From Pseudarthrobacter chlorophenolicus A6 (GTDB taxonomy: Bacteria > Actinomycetota > Actinomycetes > Actinomycetales > Micrococcaceae): a stretch of DNA of 64,000 nucleotides. The DNA is taken from the NCBI RefSeq assembly GCF_000022025.1, contig NC_011879.1:310001-374000 (forward strand), given 5' to 3'. Positions 39,046 to 46,846 of the stretch are shown here, one piece after another. Position 1 is the stretch's first letter. Every line of letters begins with the position of its first letter. The notes under the pieces are model-generated. The model had not been told where the DNA came from, did no database searches, and saw only the letters and a program-made list of their open reading frames with translations. The position numbers and the translations under genes are program-made.

Positions 39046-40170
39046 ATGAACCTACTTCTCTGCGACCTGGCAGAACGCGCACTGGCCGACTCACAGCTCC
39101 ACGGCACCGTCAAGATGGCCTACCTGGACCCGCCTTACAACACCGGACGGAAGTTCAACCAGTACAGCGATTCGTCGCCCCTGAAAGACTGGCTGGCCAT
39201 GCTGGAGCGCACTCTCACCGGCGTCCGGGACACCCTCACCGAGGACGGCAGCATCTTCGTCCACCTCGATGACCAGTACATCCACCGCGTCCGCTGCATC
39301 ATGGACGACGTCTTCGGTGACCGCAACTACGTCGGGACGATGATCTGGGAGAAGAAGAACCGCGGGTCCTTCCTGCACGCACACCTGGCCGACGTCACCG
39401 ACCACATCCTCATCTACGCCAAAGACAAGTCCAAGATGGCGCCGCTGGTCCACTCCTCCACCGAGGTAGGCAAGAGGATCCCCATCCACAACAAGGGCAA
39501 CAAGCCGTCCGTGCTCGAATTCCCCGCCGGCTGCATGACGTTCAACTTCCCGGACCAGACCATCGCGGCTGGCCCGATGAACACTCCAACCATCGTCTCG
39601 GATCTGCTTGACGACCTGATCGTGGAGAACGGCACCAACAAGAACTCCTTCCGGATGACGGGCCCGTTCCGCTACGGCCAGGAAGCCATCAATAAGATGG
39701 CCGAAACGCCGGGTGCCTTCATCTGCCCGCGTCAGATGCTTCGCCCGTCCTACCTCTCCCAGGAATCCAAGGGCAAGGTCCTGACCAATCTGCAGTCCTT
39801 CCGCGTCAACGGTTCGCCGACCAATGAGGATGCACGCGCCGAGTCCGAAGCGATCTTCGGCACGGAGATGGGCTCGGCGTTCGACACACCGAAGCCTGAG
39901 GCTCTCCTGGAGCGTCTCATTGCCGCCGCCACCGAACCCGGCGACACTGTCCTGGACTGCTTCGCTGGCTCCGGCACTACCCTCGCTGTCGCCCAGAAAC
40001 TGGGACGGAACTGGATCGGAGTCGAACTGAACGCGGAAACGATCGCCGACTACATCGCCCCGCGGATCGACGGCATTCTCTCCGGGACCGACCCCCTTCC
40101 CCTGTCCGGCTACACCTCGTCTAGAGCGGGCTACGCCATCGAGATCAGCGCAGCCGAGGTGGCCGCATGA
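39046..40170 (+). CDS. Type III-like N6-adenine DNA methyltransferase (orphan)
   Basis: 374 residues of the beta class: the catalytic motif YLDPPYNTG at ~25 comes first and the S-adenosylmethionine motif DCFAGSGTTLAVA at ~303 comes late, as in Mod subunits. ERTLTGVRDTLTEDGSIFVHLDD is the typical intervening segment. There is no restriction (Res) subunit in the neighbourhood. ATG 39046 follows a class B box. Role: protects the element from host restriction or marks its DNA. Confidence 0.85.
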   Translation: MNLLLCDLAERALADSQLHGTVKMAYLDPPYNTGRKFNQYSDSSPLKDWLAMLERTLTGVRDTLTEDGSIFVHLDDQYIHRVRCIMDDVFGDRNYVGTMIWEKKNRGSFLHAHLADVTDHILIYAKDKSKMAPLVHSSTEVGKRIPIHNKGNKPSVLEFPAGCMTFNFPDQTIAAGPMNTPTIVSDLLDDLIVENGTNKNSFRMTGPFRYGQEAINKMAETPGAFICPRQMLRPSYLSQESKGKVLTNLQSFRVNGSPTNEDARAESEAIFGTEMGSAFDTPKPEALLERLIAAATEPGDTVLDCFAGSGTTLAVAQKLGRNWIGVELNAETIADYIAPRIDGILSGTDPLPLSGYTSSRAGYAIEISAAEVAA

Positions 40171-40194
40171 GAAGTGGGAGCCTTACACGGCGTG

Positions 40195-40225
40195 CGGTAA
40201 CAGTGTCAGGGCAGTCCGCACACAT
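40195..40225 (+). promoter_or_regulatory. Class A element promoter
   Basis: -35 CGGTAAC (40195-40201), 18 nt, ACACAT (40220-40225), 7 nt to GTG 40233. Confidence 0.75.
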
Positions 40226-40232
40226 GGGGGAG

Positions 40233-41234
40233 GTGAGCAAAAATGACAAGCGGCAGCGCACCGGAACCCACCAGCCCAAGAGCCCGGCTCCCGGCCGGTC
40301 ACTGGCCGAACGCTTCCCGGCCTACGCGGCCGAATGGGACACCGCCGGAAATGGAACACTGCGCCCGGGCGACGTTTCCTACGGCTCGGACGTAGTCGCC
40401 TCCTGGGTGTGCCCGGCCGGACACGGCACGTACATGTTGAAGGTGAACCACCGCACCTCCAGAAATCGCGGCTGCTCCAAGTGCGGCAAGGCACGGCTGG
40501 ACGCGCCCAAGAAGGGCAAAACCCTCGCCGAAGCGTTCCCCGAGATCGCCGCCGAATGGGACTACGAGAAAAACTACCCGCTCACCCCGGCGGACGTCGC
40601 GCCGCGCTCCAACAAGAAGGCCTATTTCATCTGCCCCGTCGGTCACGGTTCGACAGAGTCCTACATCAGCAACCGCACTGCGGGCAACGGATGCCCCGAC
40701 TGCGGCAAGAAGCGCAACGCCGCGAAAACATCCTCCCGCGCCGTGGCCCGCGGCAACCTTGCAGACGCCAACCCTGCCCTGGCCGCAGAATGGAACACGG
40801 AGATGAATACCCTCACCCCCTCGGACGTCAGTCACGGCACACCGAAAGTCGTGTGGTGGAACTGCCCCGAAGGGCACGACCCGTACCAGGCCCAGGTCTG
40901 CCGCCGCCACCGGGGCCAGGGCTGCCCGGCCTGCGCGAACATCAGCCGAGCAAAGGCGATCAGCTATAAAGGGCCGAAGCCAGGCACTTCTTTGGCTGAC
41001 ACGCGCCCCGATCTGCTCCCGGAATGGGACACGGAACGCAACACCCTGACGCCGGCAGACGTCTCGGCCGGCAGCCAGAAGGTCGTCCACTGGATCTGCC
41101 GCGACGGTCACCGTTATGAACGCAGCGTCGTCCAGCGCGCGGCCGTCAACATCTGCCCTGTTGAACGCAAAGAGCGATCAGAAGCCAGGAAGGCAGGCGG
41201 ACAGCCCTCAGCGATCGTGGGTCTGGCTGCCTAG
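40233..41234 (+). CDS. Zinc-ribbon (DUF4379-like) repeat protein
   Basis: 333 residues from GTG 40233. Four ~70-residue repeats of the treble-clef/zinc-ribbon type (PF14311-like): each has SLA..(F/N/R)P..AAEWD(T/Y)..., LTP.DVS.GS.K..W.C..GH, and a closing GC..C. The fourth unit has lost its last Cys pair (ICPVE). Such repeats probably bind nucleic acid. They are often seen with nuclease domains, none of which is present here. Its 3' end is convergent with the SDR gene and shares a CTAG. Confidence 0.75.
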   Translation: MSKNDKRQRTGTHQPKSPAPGRSLAERFPAYAAEWDTAGNGTLRPGDVSYGSDVVASWVCPAGHGTYMLKVNHRTSRNRGCSKCGKARLDAPKKGKTLAEAFPEIAAEWDYEKNYPLTPADVAPRSNKKAYFICPVGHGSTESYISNRTAGNGCPDCGKKRNAAKTSSRAVARGNLADANPALAAEWNTEMNTLTPSDVSHGTPKVVWWNCPEGHDPYQAQVCRRHRGQGCPACANISRAKAISYKGPKPGTSLADTRPDLLPEWDTERNTLTPADVSAGSQKVVHWICRDGHRYERSVVQRAAVNICPVERKERSEARKAGGQPSAIVGLAA

Positions 41235-41962
41235 TGCCCCATGCTTGCGCCGCCGTCGACGGGGATGACGGCACCTGAGATGTATGCCGCCTCGTCGCTG
41301 GCGAGCCACCGGACCACGTTGGCGATCTCAGACGGCTCCGCGAACCGGGCGGCCGGGATCTCTCCCAGGTACTTCGTCTTAATGTCCTCGGAGACGTGGT
41401 TGAAGATGTCCGTGAGCACCACGCCGGGCATGACGACGTTCGCTGTGATGCCGCGGCCGCCCAGCTCGCGGGTGATGGACCGGGCGATACCGATCATGCC
41501 GGCCTTGGAAGCTGAATAGTTGACCTGGCCGGGAACGCCGCGGACACCGGAGGGCGAAGAGATCATCACAATCCGGCCCTTGCGCAGCTTCATCATGCCC
41601 TTGGTCGCGCGCTGGATGACCCGGAACGCGCCGGTCAGGTTTGCGTCCAGGACAGAGGTGAAGTCATCCTCGGACATGCGCATCAGGAGGGTGTCCTTGG
41701 TGATGCCAGCGTTCGGCACCAGGACCTCGACCGGACCATGAGCAGCCTCAACGGTCTTGAACGCCTCTTCGATGGATGACTGGTCGGTGACATCTGCCTT
41801 CACACCCAGGACGCCCTCGGGAAGGTCCGTCTCGCTTCGGTAGGTCACTGCGACCTTGTCGCCGTTTGCCAGGAACGACTTGGCGATCGCCAGGCCGATA
41901 CCCCGGTTGCCTCCCGTGATGAGGACGCTGCGGCCGGTCCTGCGTTCTGCGGTAGCTGTCAT
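41231..41962 (-). CDS. FabG-like short-chain dehydrogenase/reductase
   Basis: 243 residues. The nucleotide motif TGGNRGIG near residue 17, NAG (VPNAGITKD, ~90), catalytic Ser in ISSPSG (~139), and Y-x-x-x-K in NYSASKAG (~152-158) are all intact, ending with SGAVIPVDGGASMGH. It closely follows 3-oxoacyl-ACP reductase (FabG/MabA) features. ATG 41962 has GGAGGG upstream. It is a lone minus-strand metabolic gene in this block, so it may be cargo or a lipid-modifying enzyme. Confidence 0.9.
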   Translation of the reverse strand: MTATAERRTGRSVLITGGNRGIGLAIAKSFLANGDKVAVTYRSETDLPEGVLGVKADVTDQSSIEEAFKTVEAAHGPVEVLVPNAGITKDTLLMRMSEDDFTSVLDANLTGAFRVIQRATKGMMKLRKGRIVMISSPSGVRGVPGQVNYSASKAGMIGIARSITRELGGRGITANVVMPGVVLTDIFNHVSEDIKTKYLGEIPAARFAEPSEIANVVRWLASDEAAYISGAVIPVDGGASMGH

Positions 41963-42033
41963 TTCTTTTCCCTCCAGTGTCATGGACCGTGACAGCTTAC
42001 CTGTCGGAGGTATAGGCCTGCCCAGATGTCCTC

Positions 42034-42040
42034 TACGCAT
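42034..42040 (+). promoter_or_regulatory. Class C box TCTACGCATGT
   Basis: CTCTACGCATGT, 40 nt before ATG 42081. The ATG inside the box is in frame with the small gene, so an N-terminally longer form is possible. Confidence 0.5.
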
Positions 42041-42080
42041 GTCTCAAGGTAGAACGCCCCGGACAACAGGAAGAACCGCC

Positions 42081-42245
42081 ATGACCTCCACCATCACCAT
42101 CGACCAGCTCCGCAACCGTGAAATCGGTGCCGCCGAACTGCTCGCCACTGCAGGAGAAAACGACGATCGCAGCCGGAATATCGTCACCGCTCCCGGCGCA
42201 CCGCTTTCGGTTTTCGGACGCAAATTGGCGGGCCACGGGGGCTGA
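42081..42245 (+). CDS. Small unknown protein (54 aa)
   Basis: Starts at ATG 42081 with CAGGAAG upstream and ends before a terminator hairpin. The sequence begins MTSTITIDQLRNREIG. No motif. Divergent from the FabG-like gene. Confidence 0.5.
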   Translation: MTSTITIDQLRNREIGAAELLATAGENDDRSRNIVTAPGAPLSVFGRKLAGHGG

Positions 42246-42263
42246 ATACAACAATTCGACGAG

Positions 42264-42292
42264 GCCGCCTTCTATAAATGATGGCGGCTTTT
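42264..42292 (+). terminator. Intrinsic terminator
   Basis: GCCGCC, 13-nt AT-rich loop, GGCGGCTTTTG. Confidence 0.65.
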
Positions 42293-42327
42293 GTCTGCCC
42301 GAAATTCTTCTCCAAACAGGTGAAAAA

Positions 42328-42358
42328 CGGGCACCTGCAAGGGGTGTTCCGCACACAT
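42328..42358 (+). promoter_or_regulatory. Class A element promoter
   Basis: -35 CGGGCAC (42328-42334), 18 nt, ACACAT (42353-42358). A ~35-nt leader with AGGAG precedes ATG 42401. Confidence 0.75.
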
Positions 42359-42400
42359 AGAAGGCAAGGAAACCACCCGCAAAACCAGCAGGAGATTGTC

Positions 42401-42685
42401 ATGGATGTATGGATCGAAACGACCCAGGGAACACTGGTAAAAGCTTCCGCGACGACCCATATCACCATGCGCGAGATGAAGGATTCCGGGAATTGGGAAG
42501 TCAGCGTTTCAGCGTCGGCGGCTCCGGCCCCTGTCGCGAGTGGACTGGCTGACAAGGCAGCGGCCCGAACGGTGCGGAACACGCTGGCACTGAGCATGTC
42601 CACCGCCAAGGACGCCAGCACGCCGCAGGTGGTCGCCTACGACGATCAGGAGCGTTCCGTCACCACCTACAACCTCGCCGCCTAG
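42401..42685 (+). CDS. Unknown 94-aa protein
   Basis: ATG 42401 with GCAGGAG upstream. A short beta-rich protein (VWIETTQGTLVKAS ... NWEVSVSASAA) with an Ala-rich middle. No motif, no membrane helix. Lies before the SNF2 helicase, which has its own promoter. Confidence 0.55.
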   Translation: MDVWIETTQGTLVKASATTHITMREMKDSGNWEVSVSASAAPAPVASGLADKAAARTVRNTLALSMSTAKDASTPQVVAYDDQERSVTTYNLAA

Positions 42686-42728
42686 GTGAGGGTGCCCGCC
42701 GGAACTGCGCCGATCGCCTGTCCCTGAA

Positions 42729-42752
42729 GGCCCGTCAGCCTGCCTGACGCAT
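42729..42752 (+). promoter_or_regulatory. Class B element promoter
   Basis: GGCCCGT (42729-42735), 11 nt, ACGCAT, then AGGAAAAGCC to ATG 42763. Confidence 0.65.
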
Positions 42753-42762
42753 AGGAAAAGCC

Positions 42763-45051
42763 ATGGCCCTAACAGCTGTCCTCACCGGGACCTACCGCAA
42801 CCCTGAACTCCGCTTCAAATTCGGCTGGGGTGCAACCCTGCCCAACGGCAAGTCTGCCCAGGACTGGGTCAAGAAGCTGCCAGGCCGACGGTGGGACAAC
42901 TCAGAGAAGACCTGGTACATCACGGGCACCGGAACGCACCCGGACCGTTTCTTCGAGGCAGCAAAAATCGAGGTGGACTACTCCGAGACCACGGGAGACC
43001 TGGCCGGTCTGGATTCGTTGGAGTCCCTTTGGCGTCCGCTGGTTCAGCGATCCGAACGTTATCCGCACATGGTATTCGTCCGACCCCGGCTGGCCGGCTT
43101 TGAGCGAATGAGCGCCATCCTTGGCCCTGGAGCCATCTGGGACAAGGCTCGCCAGAGGTTCAATGTCATGCTCTCGGACCTCGTCACCGATGAAGGCGAA
43201 GCCAAGAAGGGGCTGAGGCTCGACCCACTCACCTATGAGGCCGCCGTCCAGTCACGGCAGCTTGAAAGTATCCCTGAGCCCGTCCGCGCGGCCGCCAGGG
43301 AACTGGCCAGCTCCACGGGAGTCCTCGGCGATGAGCAGAAGGAACTCTCGCCCCGTGCCAAGGAACTCATCGACGTTGTCGCCTCCCACACCGGATACCT
43401 GCCCAAGTGGTTCGGGCTCGCCCTGTACCCCTTCCAAGTCGCGGGAGCCTACGCCATTGCCGGCGGACACCGCGCATTGGCAGATGCGCCTGGGTTGGGC
43501 AAAACCCGGCAAGCCCTGGCGGCGGCCGCCATCAAGCGCTCCCGCCGCACTGTCATCGTCGTGCCGCCTCTGGTGGTGGAGAACTGGTGCCGTGAGGCCT
43601 ACGCCGCGCTGGGGCCCGGACTGAAGAAGATCCAGCCGCCCGAGGAGGCAACCCCGAAGCCGGCAACGACGAAACGGAAATCGAAGGGCAAGCCCAAGGC
43701 GCCACCTAAGAAGCCAGACTTCCCCCCGTACATTGTCCCCATCCGGGCCGGAAAGAAGGTGCCCGCGTTCCCGGAGGCCGGGGTTGTCGTTGTCGCAGAC
43801 TCTTTGCTCGGCTCTCGTCCGGAGCTCGTAGACCAGCTGGTGGCCTGGGACCCGAGGGCTGCCTTGTTCGATGAGGTGCACCGGTCCCGGACCTGGGCAG
43901 GCCAGCGCGCCACAGCCAATCGGAACTTGGCCTGCTCCATCGACGCCCTCCGCCTGCCCATGACCGGTACCCCGTTCCTGCAAAACCCCGCCGAAGGCGT
44001 CAACATGCTCGCCATCGCCGGTCTCCTGGACCCGGTGTTCGGTGGCGCCTCCAAGTTCATGGAGACGTACACGACGCAGAACCACTTCGGCGCCTTCCTG
44101 CCCAACCGCAAGATGCTCCCGCAGCTCGAGGAAATCCTCACACACAGCTGCTGGGTCCGGCGAAACAAGAAGGACGTCCTCAAGCAGCTGCCGCCCAAGC
44201 TGCGCACCACCCGCTACGTGGAGATCGACCCCAAAGGCTTCAAGGCCGCCCACGACACCTTGTACGAGAAGGTCACCGAGTGGATCGAGGAGCAGCGCGA
44301 CGCCGGTGAGATCATCTCCAAGGAGACCATCAAGGAGTTCGCCCGTTCCAGGGTGGACCTCATTACCCCGCTGCGCGCCGCGGCCGGCATCGCCAAAATC
44401 CCAGCCGCCATCGAGATCATCTCCGACTGGATGGAAGCCACCACCGAGGTTCGCAACGGCAAGAAGGTCTACACACGACCCTTGACGGTGTGGGTGCACC
44501 ACCAACCAGTCATGCAGGCCCTCATCGAAGCTGTCGAGAAGGCCGGTATCGCCGACGCCGGATTCATCGACGGGGGAGTGGCCCAGCACAAGCGCCAGGC
44601 CGTCGCGGACAAGCTGCAGAACGGTGAGATCGGTGTCATCTTCTGTTCCATCGGGGCCGCAGGCTTCGGCATCACCCTGACCGCCAGCTCCGACACCATC
44701 TTCATCGAGACTGACTGGACCCCGGCGAACATCAGCCAGGCAGAAGATCGGAACAACCGCATCGGCCAGCTGAACACCTGCATGGTCACTACGTTGCTGG
44801 CCACCAATACCCTCGATGCCCACATGCGCGCCATCCTCCGGAACAAAGCCAAGGACCTGGATGTCATGATGCCCGGCGCCGACAACAACGTCACCAGGAT
44901 GACCTCGGTGCTGAACGAGGAGACCAACGCCTACGAGGTCCTCACGGAAGAGGACCTGGAGCTGGAGAAGAACTTCAAGTCCCTGGGCGACATCGTCGAG
45001 AACATCGTCCAGGACATCCTGTTCATCCGCGGCTACGAGCTGGCCGCATGA
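42763..45051 (+). CDS. SNF2-family helicase with HARP-like N-terminus
   Basis: 762 residues. The N-terminal ~85 residues (FKFGWGATLPNGKSAQDWVK ... TWYITG) resemble the HARP annealing domain of SMARCAL1-like proteins. The ATPase core has DAPGLGKTRQALAA (~242, motif I), LFDEVHRSR (~367, DEVH), PMTGTPFLQNP (motif III) and, at the end, QAEDRNNRIGQ (motif VI). A Lys/Pro-rich insert lies at ~295-320. Likely DNA translocase or fork remodeller of the element, or part of a defence module with the methyltransferase and HA proteins. Confidence 0.85.
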   Translation: MALTAVLTGTYRNPELRFKFGWGATLPNGKSAQDWVKKLPGRRWDNSEKTWYITGTGTHPDRFFEAAKIEVDYSETTGDLAGLDSLESLWRPLVQRSERYPHMVFVRPRLAGFERMSAILGPGAIWDKARQRFNVMLSDLVTDEGEAKKGLRLDPLTYEAAVQSRQLESIPEPVRAAARELASSTGVLGDEQKELSPRAKELIDVVASHTGYLPKWFGLALYPFQVAGAYAIAGGHRALADAPGLGKTRQALAAAAIKRSRRTVIVVPPLVVENWCREAYAALGPGLKKIQPPEEATPKPATTKRKSKGKPKAPPKKPDFPPYIVPIRAGKKVPAFPEAGVVVVADSLLGSRPELVDQLVAWDPRAALFDEVHRSRTWAGQRATANRNLACSIDALRLPMTGTPFLQNPAEGVNMLAIAGLLDPVFGGASKFMETYTTQNHFGAFLPNRKMLPQLEEILTHSCWVRRNKKDVLKQLPPKLRTTRYVEIDPKGFKAAHDTLYEKVTEWIEEQRDAGEIISKETIKEFARSRVDLITPLRAAAGIAKIPAAIEIISDWMEATTEVRNGKKVYTRPLTVWVHHQPVMQALIEAVEKAGIADAGFIDGGVAQHKRQAVADKLQNGEIGVIFCSIGAAGFGITLTASSDTIFIETDWTPANISQAEDRNNRIGQLNTCMVTTLLATNTLDAHMRAILRNKAKDLDVMMPGADNNVTRMTSVLNEETNAYEVLTEEDLELEKNFKSLGDIVENIVQDILFIRGYELAA

Positions 45052-45079
45052 TGAGGGGCGCGCGGATTGCCGTACACAT
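45049..45079 (+). promoter_or_regulatory. Class A element promoter
   Basis: -35 TGATGAG (45049-45055, overlapping the SNF2 stop), 18 nt, ACACAT (45074-45079), 7 nt to leader ATG 45087. Confidence 0.75.
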
Positions 45080-45086
45080 GTTGACC

Positions 45087-45113
45087 ATGAGCTTCACCAC
45101 GGGTCCCTGCTGA
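45087..45113 (+). CDS. Eight-codon leader peptide
   Basis: ATG 45087 sits exactly 7 nt after ACACAT and encodes MSFTTGPC followed by TGA, which shares its A with the ATG of the next gene (TGATG). This suggests leaderless initiation on the mini-ORF and re-initiation at 45113. Confidence 0.5.
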   Translation: MSFTTGPC

Positions 45114-45763
45114 TGGCGGGACTGAAGACGAAACCCGAGTACGAAGGCCTGGCCGAAGCGGTCAGCCTGGGAATCGCTGTGCTCAAAAAGTCCAAGCAGA
45201 ACACGTGGGCTGAGCTCGTTGACGGGATGAACTCGGGCAACCTGCTGGTCGTCAAAGCCTTCAAGGCCCTCGACCTGACGGACGCGCAGCTGGAGACGGT
45301 GAACGCCTGGCAGTCGGTGTTGAACCTCGTCAAGATCAACCCCGCGGTCATCCCTGTCATCTGCCCTGTCTGCGAGTACTACGTTCTGACCGCCGACACG
45401 GCACCATCGCGTTGCATGGTCACGGCCGGATGTGAAGGCAAACCCTTCAAGGTCGCAGCTGCCACCGGGATCACCGCCGCGAAGGCCGCCGCCGCCCCGG
45501 CGGCCGCCGAAACGCAACCCGAACCAGAAGAAGCACCGGCAAAGGCAGCGCCCGCGAAAAGGGCGGCGAAGAAGACAGGCGCAGCCTCCGATCCGATGAT
45601 CGAGCACATGCCGGACGACTTTCCCGAACCGGATCCCGTGGCAGAGGCCCAGCCGCCCGCCGGCCCCTCACCTGAGGAACCGCCCGCGCCGGCGAAGAGC
45701 CCCGACGCAGCGCCGGCCCTTGACCTGGTGGTAGTGGCCGATGACGAAGACCCCTTCGCCTGA
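45113..45763 (+). CDS. Unknown zinc-finger-like protein with acidic tail
   Basis: 216 residues. The helical N-terminus (1-85) leads to ICPVCEYYVL ... SRCMVTAGCEGK, a four-Cys zinc-ribbon candidate (~85-112). The C-terminal 100 residues are a low-complexity Ala/Pro/Glu linker with an acidic end (VVVADDEDPFA), similar to protein-binding tips of SSB. Translation appears coupled to an eight-codon leader. Confidence 0.65.
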   Translation: MAGLKTKPEYEGLAEAVSLGIAVLKKSKQNTWAELVDGMNSGNLLVVKAFKALDLTDAQLETVNAWQSVLNLVKINPAVIPVICPVCEYYVLTADTAPSRCMVTAGCEGKPFKVAAATGITAAKAAAAPAAAETQPEPEEAPAKAAPAKRAAKKTGAASDPMIEHMPDDFPEPDPVAEAQPPAGPSPEEPPAPAKSPDAAPALDLVVVADDEDPFA

Positions 45764-45786
45764 CCTGCGCCGTGACAGGAGCCAGC

Positions 45787-45870
45787 ATGAGGATTTACAG
45801 ACGGATTCGATGGTGGTGGTCTACGACCGTCCACACGCGGATCTGCATGAAGTGCATGACAAGCCCCTAG
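45787..45870 (+). CDS. Possible 27-aa basic micro-protein
   Basis: ATG 45787 has ACAGGAGC upstream and encodes a basic peptide with RRIRWWWSTTVHTRICMKC; the CMKC could bind metal. It ends in a palindrome that may be a terminator. Too short for certainty. Confidence 0.35.
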   Translation: MRIYRRIRWWWSTTVHTRICMKCMTSP

Positions 45871-45875
45871 GGGCT
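45862..45875. terminator. AGCCCCTAGGGGCT palindrome
   Basis: A perfect 14-bp palindrome between convergent genes (plus 45113-45870 and minus 45879-46631). Without a loop it is as likely a protein site as a terminator. Confidence 0.4.
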
Positions 45876-45878
45876 CGC

Positions 45879-46631
45879 TCAGTGGGCTGAAGCTGGCTCG
45901 CGAGCACCGGAAAGGGCCCTCGCCACCGTCGTTTTGGACACCCCCAGCTGTTGCGCAATCGCCCTCTGGCTGAGGTTCCCTGAGGCCAGTTCCCGGATCT
46001 TTTGCGGGTCGACTTCAGGGCGCATTTTTGGGGTGGACCGCAGGTGGTCCTTTAGGTGGTCCACCCCCGGTCCATTTGCTGGTCCACCAAGTGGTCCTTT
46101 TCGTGGTCCACCTGAAGTGGTCCAGTGGTCCTTTCCGTGGTCCATGCGGTCGGCGTGGACCAGCTGGTCACGCGCCCGCTTCCTCCGCTGAGCCACCGAT
46201 CCGTAGGCTGGCGCCACCACCAGGTTGACCGTCGTCTCCGTTGCGAAGAACAGGCTGACGGGCATGATGGCGGCCAGGAAGGCTCCGAAGATAACCGTCG
46301 AATCCAGGTCCCGGGCCACTCCGGAAGGTGCCAGAACGTGGGCCCCGTTGGCGAGGACGGACACGAGTGTGAAGAAGGCGACGGCCATCCAGGACAGGGT
46401 CGTTGATTCCCCTCTTGCCCTTTGAACACTGGCCGCAACGGCGTAAACGAGGATGGTGGAGTCCACGACGATCGGGACGAGCCAGCGCAGGTACTCCGGG
46501 ATGCCGGCCCATGCGGCGGCCTGAATCAGGCCGAGGAATGAGAGGGTGAAGCTCGCCAACGCCAAGACACCGACCAGTGCCAGCGACAGCATCACCATCG
46601 TCCGGCTGTCGGGCTCGATACGTGATGTCAT
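45879..46631 (-). CDS. DUF2637-type membrane protein fused to a HTH
   Basis: 250 residues. Four hydrophobic helices (~10-140) contain the PEYLRWLVPIVVDSTILVYA signature of DUF2637 membrane proteins of actinobacterial plasmids. A hydrophilic linker then reads DHGKDHW ... GPRKGPLGGPANGPG, and a C-terminal resolvase-type HTH follows (LSQRAIAQQLGVSKTTVARAL). The linker is encoded by a GGACCA repeat array, and a second array lies upstream of the gene. A membrane-bound DNA-binding protein that tethers the element or autoregulates is a good hypothesis. Confidence 0.8.
   Translation of the reverse strand: MTSRIEPDSRTMVMLSLALVGVLALASFTLSFLGLIQAAAWAGIPEYLRWLVPIVVDSTILVYAVAASVQRARGESTTLSWMAVAFFTLVSVLANGAHVLAPSGVARDLDSTVIFGAFLAAIMPVSLFFATETTVNLVVAPAYGSVAQRRKRARDQLVHADRMDHGKDHWTTSGGPRKGPLGGPANGPGVDHLKDHLRSTPKMRPEVDPQKIRELASGNLSQRAIAQQLGVSKTTVARALSGAREPASAH
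46034..46143 (-). repeat. GGACCA array inside the DUF2637-HTH gene
   Basis: On the minus strand at least nine GGACC copies (plus-strand GGTCC starts at 46046, 46058, 46069, 46081, 46093, 46105, 46119, 46127, 46139), mostly 11-12 bp apart, within coding sequence. A reverse copy lies at 46034. Confidence 0.7.
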
Positions 46632-46653
46632 TCGTCCGCTTCCTCCCTTTGCC

Positions 46654-46681
46654 GGTGGTCCGTGTGGACCGCTCGGAGTTC
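46654..46681. promoter_or_regulatory. GGTCC/GGACC sites before the DUF2637-HTH gene
   Basis: GGTGGTCC and GTGTGGACC occur as a near inverted pair just upstream of the start codon (46631), suggesting autoregulation. Confidence 0.45.
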
Positions 46682-46731
46682 AGTCTAGGACCGGTCCCCG
46701 ACAATTAGCCCGGCGCGAAAAGACCAGGGGT

Positions 46732-46806
46732 GGACCAGCAAAAGGACCACTATGGACCACCCCGATGGACCATCAAAAGGACCACCGATGGACCAGGGGT
46801 GGACCA
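46732..46806 (+). repeat. Upstream GGACCA iteron array
   Basis: Seven exact GGACCA copies at 46732, 46744, 46754, 46767, 46779, 46790 and 46801, spaced 10-13 bp (one helical turn), all on the plus strand. The last abuts the class A promoter of the lipoprotein gene. Confidence 0.8.
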
Positions 46807-46808
46807 CC

Positions 46809-46839
46809 CGGGGAAAGTCCAGGTTCCGTCCGCACACAT
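46809..46839 (+). promoter_or_regulatory. Class A element promoter
   Basis: -35 CGGGGAA (46809-46815), 18 nt, ACACAT (46834-46839), 7 nt to ATG 46847. Confidence 0.75.
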
Positions 46840-46846
46840 CAGGCCC

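Noticed and set aside
40233..41234. Nuclease function for the zinc-ribbon repeat protein
   Set aside because: Related repeat proteins can carry nuclease domains, but the visible sequence is filled by four repeats and no catalytic motif is present.
39046..45051. Complete Type III restriction-modification system
   Set aside because: The methyltransferase has no Res partner. The SNF2 protein has HARP and SNF2 motifs and no endonuclease domain that I can see.
46034..46806. CRISPR array interpretation of the GGACCA repeats
   Set aside because: Repeat unit is only 6-8 bp with 4-7 bp spacers, half lies in coding sequence, and there are no cas genes.
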